This document shows positions 1 to 7,453 of a DNA stretch of 52,513 nucleotides, in pieces (position 1 is the first letter of the stretch; every line of letters begins with the position of its first letter). The position numbers were made by a program, and so were the translations under genes. This stretch comes from Paracoccaceae bacterium (lineage in GTDB: Bacteria > Pseudomonadota > Alphaproteobacteria > Rhodobacterales > Rhodobacteraceae): assembly GCA_024226455.1 (NCBI GenBank), contig JAAELR010000169.1:1-52513 (forward strand), given 5' to 3'. Below the pieces are notes generated by a model that had not been told where the DNA came from, made no database searches, and saw only the letters and a list, made by a program, of their open reading frames with translations.

Positions 1-2
1 CC

Positions 3-1034
3 GAGTACGCTGGCCAAACCGGACCGAAGACAAATCAGAAGGTCGACGAAGCGCTCGACGGAGTCTTGTTTGTCGACGAAGCGTACAGTCTCGTCGCGGA
101 ATCGGGAGACGATCCGTACGGTCGCGAAGCCGTTCAAGCGCTGCTCAAGCGGATGGAAGACGATCGCGATCGGTTGGTCGTCGTTCTCGCGGGCTATCCC
201 GACGAGATGGATCGCCTAATCAACGAGTCCGGATCAGAGTGTGTAGATGGACCCTACGACGATATCTGTGCTTCTCTAGAGTTGTCTTCCACAGAGCAAG
301 CATTTGAAGTCACGTTGGATGCTGTCGAGAACCGGGAAGAAAGAGCACTGCCGCGATATGTGCCGCCACAAGCACCGCCATTGGAACAGCCCAACGATCC
401 CAGTGCGATACCTGGCTCCGGACATTACGAAGCACTCGGTATTGAAAACACCTCTCCCAATCCAGTTGTTCAAAGAGCCGATCCATGTAGCATGTGGGGG
501 GCTGTTCCCAGCCCAGAGTGCGATGCCGGTGGTCATCCCAATTTGTCCGGCGCTTTGAGTGCTGAAGAAACGTATTGGGGTGATGAGGTGGCGCGTCGGC
601 TTGAAGTAGAGCGTCAGGATATGCAGGAACGCGGGTATTATGCTGGCCCGGATTATTGGGATAGGAGGGCACGTGAGTTGGAAGCAGAACTCCGGCCAGA
701 GCCAATCCTCCAAGCTCCAGTAGGATACGGGTCTGAGATTGACCGTCGAGTTGAAGAGGCGCGTTTAGCTTTAGAAGCCCCATTAGCTGAAGAGGAAGGC
801 GTAGTAACTTCCTTTATTCGCGAGGAATGGGAGGCGTACAAAACTGAACGAACGCGCCGGGCTGAAGAGGAAGCCATCCGCAAGCGCTGGGAGGCGTATA
901 TGGCAGAACTAGCGCGCCGAGCTGAAGAAGATCAGGACTGCCCCTTTTGGTGGGCCACGATTGGATGCTGGCTTGCCCCGGAACCACTCGAAACTTCGGA
1001 AGGTGCGATTTGGCCGCGGGTCCCTCGCCACTAA
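3..1034 (+). CDS. C-terminal part of AAA+ ATPase (CbbX/SpoVK type) fused to an unrelated tail
   Basis: The reading frame is open at the left edge, so the gene starts outside the window. The first ~75 codons match the CbbX/SpoVK AAA+ group: a conserved EYAGQTGPKT stretch, Walker B GVLFVDEAYSL and the strand ending AGYPDEMDRL. In the family the next residues are the sensor-1 and arginine-finger region (usually NPGLRSRF). Here they are absent: from about base 228 the protein continues with acidic, Pro-rich and Glu/Arg-rich sequence that I do not recognise, with two copies of a WEAYxxExxRRAEE coiled-coil motif near residues 265-295. Base composition also drops after this point. The ATPase is therefore probably inactive, or the ORF is a recombination chimera. 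AAA identity is confident; function of the tail is unknown. Confidence 0.7.
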   Translation, partial: EYAGQTGPKTNQKVDEALDGVLFVDEAYSLVAESGDDPYGREAVQALLKRMEDDRDRLVVVLAGYPDEMDRLINESGSECVDGPYDDICASLELSSTEQAFEVTLDAVENREERALPRYVPPQAPPLEQPNDPSAIPGSGHYEALGIENTSPNPVVQRADPCSMWGAVPSPECDAGGHPNLSGALSAEETYWGDEVARRLEVERQDMQERGYYAGPDYWDRRARELEAELRPEPILQAPVGYGSEIDRRVEEARLALEAPLAEEEGVVTSFIREEWEAYKTERTRRAEEEAIRKRWEAYMAELARRAEEDQDCPFWWATIGCWLAPEPLETSEGAIWPRVPRH

Positions 1035-1090
1035 GTCGGTATCTGGCGCAGATTTCCGCTTTGAACAAACAGCAAAGTACGGTGAAAACA

Positions 1091-2356
1091 ATGAGAGCTA
1101 GTTTTTTTCGTGGCCTTGTTCTTGCGATTGCCATTGTGACGTCATCACAAGCCATGGGTGACGCGACTGATGATTGCAATAGCAATGACCCGGCACTGAT
1201 AATCTCAGGATGCTCGGAAGTCATTAATATTGATGGACTACCGGATGAACATAAGATGATTGCCCTCGGTCGCCGTTCCGATGCCTACATTGCCGTAAGG
1301 AACTTTGATAGTGCAGTGGCTGACCGAGAAGAGGTCCTGACGCTGGATCCAGCAAATCAAGAGTACACACAACGTGTGCGTGATGTGTTAAAAATTCGGG
1401 CTGACGCGTCACTAGCCGCTGGAAAACATAACGCAGCAATCATCGGTTATTCGAGAGCACTTGATTACGACAGTAGCGCGGGAGATGTGGCTTTTGTGTT
1501 CAATACATTGCTCGGTCGTATCGAGGCTAGATTGAGGAAAGGTCTCTTCCAGAGTGCGCTCAATGATCTGTCTAGCATTATCGAATTGGACAGAGCTGGT
1601 GGGGCGGGTCCAAGTAATAATCAAGTGCAGCTGGTCAGGGGGCTGGATGCTAACGAAGTTGCAGGAATAGTAAGGCTTGTCCGTCTCTATGAGCTAAAGA
1701 CAGGCTATTTTGCGCCTGAATCAGGTTCCCCCTTATGGAACCAAACGTACTCGAAAGCGCGAGATATAATTAGTTCAAGTTCTAGGTATAATTGCAGACT
1801 CAGTAACTCGGATGGTTGGGAGTATGGTCAGCCGTTAGATCGTACGCGCAATGAGCCTGAGATATGCTTGGCCTTCCATCAGCTAAAAATCGTCCAAATT
1901 CGACTATTGCTTGCAGAAAGTAAAGCACGAATTAGGTCCGGACGTTTGCCAAAAGCAAGTCGAATTGTTGGCCGGGTTTTAGAGCTGGATTCAAAAAACC
2001 TGAACGCACTCTTGTTGAAGGGGCTCATCCTGGAAAAACAAGAAAAGCTCAACAATGCTGAACTACTCTATGCCGCCGTTCTTGAAATCGATTCTGATAA
2101 CAGGGGTGCACAAGAAGGCTTGGAGCGCCTTTCGGAACGCGAAAAATCCATCGTGCGCCTGATCCAACTGGAGCTTACAAGATTGAACTGCAAGCCCGGG
2201 CCTATAGACGGAATATGGGGGCCAAAAAGCCGTGAGGCGCTTCTTGATGTTGGGAAGTTTTCTGATAAATCCCTTCCCTCCCGAGAACCCACACAAAGAA
2301 CGCTTGACGCTCTTAGCCGTTTTGACGGAGTGGATGGTTGTTGGCCCTATGAGTGA
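1091..2356 (+). CDS. Secreted TPR-repeat protein with C-terminal peptidoglycan-binding-like domain
   Basis: 421 residues. The ATG at 1091 is chosen because it starts a clear signal peptide (MRASFFRGLVLAIAIVTSSQAMG) and an earlier in-frame start at 947 would overlap the preceding gene. After the signal comes a DCNSNDPALIISGCSEVI segment typical of alphaproteobacterial periplasmic TPR proteins, then TPR-like helices around residues 45-130 and 290-345. The last ~65 residues resemble a PG_binding_1 fold (RLNCKPGPIDGIWGPKSREAL). It likely works in the periplasm as a scaffold or peptidoglycan-associated factor; no enzyme motif is visible. Base use is AT-richer than the rest of the window, matching its place in the integrated island. 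Confidence 0.65.
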   Translation: MRASFFRGLVLAIAIVTSSQAMGDATDDCNSNDPALIISGCSEVINIDGLPDEHKMIALGRRSDAYIAVRNFDSAVADREEVLTLDPANQEYTQRVRDVLKIRADASLAAGKHNAAIIGYSRALDYDSSAGDVAFVFNTLLGRIEARLRKGLFQSALNDLSSIIELDRAGGAGPSNNQVQLVRGLDANEVAGIVRLVRLYELKTGYFAPESGSPLWNQTYSKARDIISSSSRYNCRLSNSDGWEYGQPLDRTRNEPEICLAFHQLKIVQIRLLLAESKARIRSGRLPKASRIVGRVLELDSKNLNALLLKGLILEKQEKLNNAELLYAAVLEIDSDNRGAQEGLERLSEREKSIVRLIQLELTRLNCKPGPIDGIWGPKSREALLDVGKFSDKSLPSREPTQRTLDALSRFDGVDGCWPYE

Positions 2357-2415
2357 CCTGAAACAACTAGTGGACCAACCGAAACATTTGAATCCCGCAA
2401 CGGGCGGGGATCTCC

Positions 2416-2644
2416 GTAAGCGGTGTCTGCGCACTACGGTCCTAAGCGGTTGACTTTTCGCCGAAGTTCCAGGGCAGCAGGACATCGATTTTGCTTTGAG
2501 GGTGGCCTTTAGGTAGGTGAACGGATCGACGCCGTTGATCTTGGCGGTCTCGATCAGCGACGCGATCCGCCCCCAGGCCTTGCCACCCTCGTCATGCCCC
2601 GCGAAGAGCGCGTATTTCCTGTTCAGAGCAATCGGCCTGATCAG
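2416..2644 (-). mobile_element. Remnant of an IS66-family element (terminal inverted repeat plus tnpC 3' end)
   Basis: GTAAGCGG at 2416-2423 reads inward and matches the GTAAGCG-type terminus known for IS66 elements. It lies 26 bases outside the stop codon of a tnpC-like reading frame on the minus strand. The opposite end of the element is missing: homology stops where the integrase gene ends at 2641. Only about 230 bp of what is normally a 2.5-kb element is left. Confidence 0.65.
2442..2644 (-). pseudogene. IS66 transposase (TnpC) C-terminal fragment, frameshifted
   Basis: On the minus strand the frame gives LIRPIALNRKYALFAGHDEG, then GKAWGRIASLIETAKINGVD and PFTYLKAT, the conserved C-terminal part of IS66 TnpC. 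It then loses frame; the usual ending HPQSKIDVLLPWNFGEKSTA-stop is present in another frame down to 2442. The short peptide that normally separates KAT from HPQS is gone. Both sides of the break carry CACCCTC, so a small deletion between microhomologies would explain it. The gene is dead and truncated at its 5' side next to the integrase. Confidence 0.7.
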
Positions 2645-3639
2645 AAGCAGACGTGTGGTCGCAACAACGTTTCGACGTGTTTTTCGTACTGCTCCAAGGC
2701 ATCCCGCATCTCAGGTAGGAAAGAGTATCGGTTATAGATCGCGGCGACTCCTGAGATTTGGGAGCGGTGGTCCAGTATTTGTTCGGTGACGTGCAGAGGG
2801 ACACCGAGCCTCGCCATGGTCGAACTGAAGTAACGCCGGAGGTCATGGAGAACCCAGTCTGTGACACCGGTATGCTTCTCGATCCGTTTCTTGGCTTTGC
2901 TCCAGCCTTGGAAGTTGAACTCGCCCAACAGTGCGCTATACCCGGAGAGTGGTATCGTGTGGGCGCGGCGACTCTTCATAATTGAAGAAGGGAAGGTGAT
3001 CGTGTCGCCATCGATCCAACCCATATTGAAGTTCACGATTTGGGCGCGACGTTGGCCGGTCAGGCAGAGGAGCTTTACGATCGTGGAGTAGGGTGGGTGG
3101 TCGTATGCCATGAGCTTGGCGACTTCATCGTCCGTCAACACACGGTCGCGCTGGCGCATCAGGACCTTACGGCGCGCATATGGGTTGTGATCTGTCAAGT
3201 CTCGGTCAATACACCAGTTGAAGAAGACCTTCAGCGTTGCGATTTGGTGCGGATCGGTGGCGGTCTTTGGTACGCTATTCAGCGTGTTCGCGGCGATTGG
3301 TTTAAGCGAGTATCGATATCGTTCGACCGTAGAGGGCCGTAGGCGGGTCGCACAGTCTTCCAGGAAAGCGGTCTTGGCGTCTTCGAAGGATACCACCTTG
3401 GAGATTGGCGGCGGGCTCACGAGCAACTGCCTCGCAGTTAGGCGGGCGTTCTTGAGCGACATATGTGGCCATTTGCCAATGGTCTTGAGGCGTCGTTGCG
3501 GTCCGAATTGGACAAAGAACGATTTCGAACGAGATGAACATCGAACACCGAACCCTGGGAGTGCCGGATCGAAATGCTTAGCGCTGCCCGTGCTCGGGTT
3601 CGGGAGGCTCCGTATTGTCAGTTCGGTGAGCGGGTTCAC
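2641..3639 (-). CDS. Tyrosine recombinase / site-specific integrase
   Basis: 332 residues with a GTG start. The N-terminal ~75 residues resemble the DUF4102-like arm-binding domain of phage-type integrases, the middle is a core-binding helical domain, and the catalytic domain follows from about 165. The complete active site is visible: Arg197 (TGQRRAQ), Lys222 (IMKSRRAH), His265-x-x-Arg268 (LHDLRRY), His291 (LDHRSQ) and the nucleophile Tyr302 (AIYNRY). The gene points away from the tRNA 3' end at 3785-3829, with its start nearest to it, the usual int/att layout. It should catalyse integration and excision of the island. Its 3' end touches the IS66 remnant, which may have replaced neighbouring island DNA. 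Confidence 0.93.
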   Translation of the reverse strand: MNPLTELTIRSLPNPSTGSAKHFDPALPGFGVRCSSRSKSFFVQFGPQRRLKTIGKWPHMSLKNARLTARQLLVSPPPISKVVSFEDAKTAFLEDCATRLRPSTVERYRYSLKPIAANTLNSVPKTATDPHQIATLKVFFNWCIDRDLTDHNPYARRKVLMRQRDRVLTDDEVAKLMAYDHPPYSTIVKLLCLTGQRRAQIVNFNMGWIDGDTITFPSSIMKSRRAHTIPLSGYSALLGEFNFQGWSKAKKRIEKHTGVTDWVLHDLRRYFSSTMARLGVPLHVTEQILDHRSQISGVAAIYNRYSFLPEMRDALEQYEKHVETLLRPHVCF

Positions 3640-3641
3640 GG

Positions 3642-3662
3642 TTTTGTCTCGTTTTTGTCTCG
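3642..3662 (+). repeat. Tandem 10-bp direct repeat upstream of integrase
   Basis: TTTTGTCTCG occurs at 3642-3651 and again at 3653-3662, an 11-bp period, directly upstream of the integrase start. Tandem short repeats between int and att are typical of integrase arm-type binding sites. The copy number is only two, so this is suggestive, not proof. Confidence 0.4.
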
Positions 3663-3784
3663 CAAATGCGCTGCGTAGGGGCGGAGTTCTATGTGCCAGT
3701 ATGAGTCAACAGCATCGCATAAGCAACTGGAAATAAATGATTATAATTCAGGTATGTTCTTAGGTGAGAGGGCTAGAAATTGAA

Positions 3785-3829
3785 TTGTGGATCCAGAGGT
3801 CCCCTGTTCAAGCCAGGGAGGCGGTACCA
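3785..3829 (+). other. Displaced 3' end of a tRNA gene, probably tRNA-His(GTG): right attachment site (attR)
   Basis: The stretch folds as the 3' half of a tRNA: anticodon loop TTGTGGA (3785-3791, anticodon GTG), 3' anticodon stem TCCAG, variable AGGTC, T-arm CCCTG/TTCAAGC/CAGGG (3802-3818), acceptor strand AGGCGGT (3819-3825), A73 and encoded CCA (3827-3829). The 5' half is missing: bases before 3785 do not pair with the anticodon stem and there is no ACCGCCT-like acceptor strand. This is what remains on the chromosome side when an element integrates at a tRNA 3' end. The intact tRNA should lie at the left end of the island, outside the window. Assignment to His rests on the loop and A73, a feature of many alphaproteobacterial tRNA-His genes. 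Confidence 0.7.
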
Positions 3830-3903
3830 TCAAAATCCGGCGCAATTGCATCGCAAGCTGAATGGCCGGGCCCCCGTGGGTCGGCGGGCATCGCGCCCGT
3901 TGC

Positions 3904-3921
3904 GACCCCGTGCCCGGGGTC
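3904..3921 (-). terminator. Weak hairpin downstream of the DsbA-like gene
   Basis: GACCCC/GGGGTC six-base stem with a six-base loop, about 33 bases past the stop codon of the minus-strand gene at 3954. There is no T-tract, so it is at best a weak terminator or mRNA 3' end structure. Confidence 0.25.
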
Positions 3922-3953
3922 GGCAATCTGTTCGGCGGGGCGCTGGGTTGCGG

Positions 3954-4703
3954 TCAGTTCGACCGCAATTCAGTGATCACGCTCTGCATCCCCTCCAGCG
4001 GAAGGTAGCCGCGCAGCATCTGGGTCTCGAACACGAAACTCGGGGTGCCGTTGATCCGCAGCCGCTGGGCCAGGGCGCGGTTATTGGCGATCGTATCGCG
4101 TACTTGATCGCCGTTCATCGCGGCAAAGATAGCCGGTGTGTCATAGCCCAGATGTTCCGACAGGTCCGACAGGCTTTGCTCGGATATCTCGCCACGCATG
4201 GTCATCAGTGTGTCGCTGGTTTTGGCATAAGCCTCGTCGCCGGCGACCTGCCTGACGGCGATGGCAAAGCGGCTGGCCAGTTCGGACTGGTCGCCCAGGA
4301 TCGGGAATTCCTTGACGACGATGCGGATATTGCCATCGCCCTCGATCAGTTCCTTCACCTCGGGATGGGCGCGCTTGCAGTAGCCGCAGCGGTAGTCGAG
4401 GAATTCAACCACCGTGATGTCGCCGTCGGGATTGCCGCCGACCCAGGAATTGGGATCGTCGAAGATCTCCTGGGCGTTGACCCGGATCAGGTCGATATCG
4501 CCGGAGGCCTGTTCGGCGGCCTGGCGGGTCTCGAGCACCTGGATCGCCTCTAGCAGAACCTCGGGGTCTTCCATCAGATAGGCACGGACCTCGGCGCGGA
4601 ACGCGCTGCGCTCATCGGGCGTCATCACCGCGATGTCGAACGCCGCCAGTGGCGAACCCATGAACGCCGTGAGCGCTGCGGCTGTGGTCAATTTCTTCAG
4701 CAT
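3954..4703 (-). CDS. DsbA/ScsC-like periplasmic thiol:disulfide oxidoreductase
   Basis: 249 residues with a signal peptide ending near SPLAA. A helical N-terminal segment of ~70 residues precedes the thioredoxin fold, as in ScsC/Com1-type DsbA relatives. The active site is C106-G-Y-C109 (EFLDYRCGYCKRAH), and the cis-proline loop is INGTPSFV near residue 220. It should act in the periplasm on disulfides of secreted proteins, as oxidase or isomerase depending on its partner; the sequence alone does not decide. It lies just inside the chromosome side of the island junction and is transcribed towards it. It is followed upstream, 34 bases away and on the same strand, by the M48 protease gene, so they may be co-transcribed. 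Confidence 0.9.
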   Translation of the reverse strand: MLKKLTTAAALTAFMGSPLAAFDIAVMTPDERSAFRAEVRAYLMEDPEVLLEAIQVLETRQAAEQASGDIDLIRVNAQEIFDDPNSWVGGNPDGDITVVEFLDYRCGYCKRAHPEVKELIEGDGNIRIVVKEFPILGDQSELASRFAIAVRQVAGDEAYAKTSDTLMTMRGEISEQSLSDLSEHLGYDTPAIFAAMNGDQVRDTIANNRALAQRLRINGTPSFVFETQMLRGYLPLEGMQSVITELRSN

Positions 4704-4737
4704 AATCCGTTCTTCCCTGTTCGCGGCCTGGGCCGTC

Positions 4738-6078
4738 TCACCTTGCGGCTTTGGCCGCGTTTAGCACATCCTGCGCCCGGTTCCAGCCCGCCGAACCCTG
4801 CGGCAGCATGCCCACGGCACGCTGGGCGTGGATACTGGCGTTTTTCAGGTCACCCTGCAGAGCATAACGCTCTGCGGTCACCACCGAGGCCATGGCGTTC
4901 TGGCCGTTGCGCGCATAGGCCACGGCCAGATCGCGCATCATGCGCGGGTCGTGGGCATCGCGGGCGCGCGCCGTGATCAGCGCCTTCAGCGCCTTGGCAT
5001 AGGCATCGCGGGTCTTGAGCGCCAGCAGCGCGCGGCCGTAGCCGGCCAGGATCAGCGGATTCTTCGGAGCCAGGTTGACGGCGCGCCCATAGGCCTGCAC
5101 TGCCGCCTGGTAGTTGCGCGATTCCAGCAGGATCTGGCCCCTCAGTTCGTGCACGAACGGGTCGCCCGGGCGCATGCGGACCAGCTTGTCGATCTCGGCC
5201 AGGGCCTTTTGATGTTTCGGGGCGCGGTGCCAGGCGATGGCGCGGCGCATCACGTCGATATCGCTGCCGCCGGTCTTCGGGGTCCGGCGCAGGGTAACGC
5301 CCGGGGCATGCAGGAAGGCGCCAAGCTTGCCCTTGGCGCGGGCGAACCAATACGTGGCCGAGGGGTTGTCGCGGGCCCGACCCTTGTAGGCGGCGGCATA
5401 GCCCTTGACGGCGCGGATCCGGTCGCGCGACAGCGGGTGGCTGCGTACATAGGGATCCTGGCGTGCCGCCGACAGGGCCTCTTGGCCGCGAAACAGCTCC
5501 AGCACGCCGGACATCGCCAGGGGGTCGATGCCCTTGACCGCCATGTAGCGCAGCGCGGCCTGGTCGGCAGAGGCCTCTTCGGCCCGGGTATGACCCAGAA
5601 ACACCCGGTTGGCGCTGCTGGCAGAGCCGATGGCGATGCCCGCCGCGGCCGACGCCTCGCCGGTCGAGGCACCCACCGCCAGCGCCATCAGCAGCCCGAA
5701 CCGCGCCACGCCGCGGGCCGAGCGCTGGTTGGCCATCCGCCGCGCGATATGGCCGTTGGCGATATGGGCCAGTTCATGGGCGATGACCGCCTGCAATTCC
5801 TCGGCGCTTTTGAGCTTCATGATCAGCCCGGAATGGATCAGGATGTGTTTGGTGTCGACCACGAAGGCGTTGAGCTTGCTGTTGCGCACCACCAGGATCT
5901 TGATCTGGTTTTGCGGCAACCCGGCGGCGTTGATCATCGGCGCAGCCAATTGTCTCAGCGCGTGCTCGATGTCGGGGTCGCGCAGGATGGTGATGGCGCG
6001 CACCGGTGCCGCGACCGCCAGCGCCAGCAATGCCGCGGCCAGAAATGCCCGTATCCAAACCTGCCCTGTGCCTGCCAT
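4738..6078 (-). CDS. M48-family zinc metalloprotease with TPR repeats (BepA/YfgC-like)
   Basis: 446 residues from the ATG at 6078; a longer frame to 6357 would run into the divergent aminotransferase gene. A signal peptide (to about PVRA) is followed by the M48 domain with HELAH at residues 101-105 and the third zinc ligand in RAEEASADQAALRYM. From about residue 270 the protein is TPR-like (QKALAEIDKLVRMRPGDPFV, YQAAVQAYGRAVNLAPKNP). This matches the BepA/YfgC group, periplasmic proteases and chaperones that look after outer-membrane protein assembly. The next gene downstream is a DsbA-like protein, which fits a shared envelope quality-control role (inference). Confidence 0.9.
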   Translation of the reverse strand: MAGTGQVWIRAFLAAALLALAVAAPVRAITILRDPDIEHALRQLAAPMINAAGLPQNQIKILVVRNSKLNAFVVDTKHILIHSGLIMKLKSAEELQAVIAHELAHIANGHIARRMANQRSARGVARFGLLMALAVGASTGEASAAAGIAIGSASSANRVFLGHTRAEEASADQAALRYMAVKGIDPLAMSGVLELFRGQEALSAARQDPYVRSHPLSRDRIRAVKGYAAAYKGRARDNPSATYWFARAKGKLGAFLHAPGVTLRRTPKTGGSDIDVMRRAIAWHRAPKHQKALAEIDKLVRMRPGDPFVHELRGQILLESRNYQAAVQAYGRAVNLAPKNPLILAGYGRALLALKTRDAYAKALKALITARARDAHDPRMMRDLAVAYARNGQNAMASVVTAERYALQGDLKNASIHAQRAVGMLPQGSAGWNRAQDVLNAAKAAR

Positions 6079-6133
6079 TGACTGACCGCCTCTTGAAGTG
6101 CCGTTCACCAGACCAGAGCATAGGAGTGAGCCG

Positions 6134-7273
6134 ATGCGGAACTCAAGGCGCAGCGCTGTCGATCCCTTTATTGTGATGGATGTGATGGAGGCGGCGCGGG
6201 TTGCCGAGGCGGCGGGGCGGCACATCATCCACATGGAAGTCGGCCAGCCGGGCACGCCGGCCCCCGCCGGGGCGCTGGAGGCTGTGACGCGCGAGATGGC
6301 GGCGCAACCGATGGGATATACCGTGGCGCTGGGTATCCCCGAACTGCGAGCCCGCATCGCAAGGCTTTACAAAGACTGGTACAATGTCGACCTGGATCCG
6401 GCCCGCGTGATCGTGACCCCGGGTTCGTCGGGGGCGTTTCTGCTGGCCTTCGCGGCGCTCTTCGACAATGGCGACAGGGTGGGGATCGGCGCGCCGGGCT
6501 ATCCTTCGTACCGGCAGATCCTGAAGGCGCTGGGGCTTGATCCGGTGGTCATCGATGCAGCAGCGGAAAACCGCCTGCAACCGGTGCCGGATGATCTACC
6601 CGAGGGGCTGGACGGGTTGATGGTGGCGAGCCCGGCGAATCCGACCGCCACCATGCTGGACCGTGGCGCGCTGTCTGCGTTGATCGGGGCGGCGGCGGAC
6701 CGGGATGTGTCGTTCATTTCGGACGAGATCTATCATGGTATCGAATACCACCGTAAAGCGGTGTCGGCACTGGAGATCAGCGACGACGTCTATGTGATCA
6801 ACTCGTTCTCCAAGTATTTCTCGATGACCGGCTGGAGGGTTGGCTGGATGGTGGTGCCGGAGGCGCATGTGCGGGTGGTCGAGCGACTGGCCCAGAACAT
6901 GTTCATATGCGCCCCGCATGTGGGCCAGATCGCGGCGCTGGCGGCGATGCAGTGCGGCGGCGAGTTGCAGGCGAACCTGGCGGTCTATGCCGAGAATCGC
7001 CGGCTGATGCTGGAGGGACTGCCGACGGCGGGTTTCGGCAGCATCGCACCGCCGGACGGGGCATTCTATGTCTATGCCGATGTGCACGATCTGACGGACG
7101 ACAGCCGCGCCTTCGCCGCCGAGATCCTGCGCCACGCTGGTGTGGCGGTGACGCCGGGGCTGGATTTCGACGAGGCGCGGGGCGCTGGTACATTGCGGTT
7201 CTCGTATGCGCGATCCACCGGGGATATTCGCGAGGGGCTGACGCGGCTGAAGGATTTCATGGGGCGGCGCTGA
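6134..7273 (+). CDS. Class I/II PLP-dependent aminotransferase
   Basis: 379 residues. The ATG at 6134 follows TAGGAGTGAG at a good distance, so it is preferred to an upstream ATG at 6098. Fold-type I features are clear: substrate-side VGQPGTPAP near the N-terminus, GYTVALGIPELRARIA, cofactor-binding PGSSGAF, ASPANPTATM, SDEIYHGIEY and the Schiff-base lysine in SFSKYFSMTGWRVGW. It resembles aspartate/aromatic aminotransferases of the AspB type; the amino donor cannot be told from sequence. It is divergent from the M48 protease and 180 bases before the cell-wall amidase gene. Confidence 0.9.
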   Translation: MRNSRRSAVDPFIVMDVMEAARVAEAAGRHIIHMEVGQPGTPAPAGALEAVTREMAAQPMGYTVALGIPELRARIARLYKDWYNVDLDPARVIVTPGSSGAFLLAFAALFDNGDRVGIGAPGYPSYRQILKALGLDPVVIDAAAENRLQPVPDDLPEGLDGLMVASPANPTATMLDRGALSALIGAAADRDVSFISDEIYHGIEYHRKAVSALEISDDVYVINSFSKYFSMTGWRVGWMVVPEAHVRVVERLAQNMFICAPHVGQIAALAAMQCGGELQANLAVYAENRRLMLEGLPTAGFGSIAPPDGAFYVYADVHDLTDDSRAFAAEILRHAGVAVTPGLDFDEARGAGTLRFSYARSTGDIREGLTRLKDFMGRR

Positions 7274-7453
7274 TCAAAATGTGCGCTACCGCGCGCTCTT
7301 GGTTCAGCAGGTTGCCAGGCGACGTGTCTTTCCGGCGTGGGGCCCGGTGAAAGCGGGCAGGGGTCCGGTTCACCATGGCGAAGCTTTTGGGGGATTCCCG
7401 GGGGCGGGATTGGGCGGTATAGTGAGATTGTGAGACAAGAGAAAAGGGGCACG

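Noticed and set aside
651-664. CCCGGATTATT-like match to the MITE end
   Set aside because: It is an 11-base coincidence within codons for GPDYWD, without an inverted partner.
3741-3926. 61-residue minus-strand frame with MVPPPWLEQGTSGSTIQ
   Set aside because: It is the antisense translation of the tRNA 3' fragment; such peptides recur in databases as artefacts of tRNA genes.
6078-6357. Longer N-terminus for the M48 protease
   Set aside because: It would cover the start of the divergent aminotransferase gene, and the shorter form begins with a clean signal peptide.
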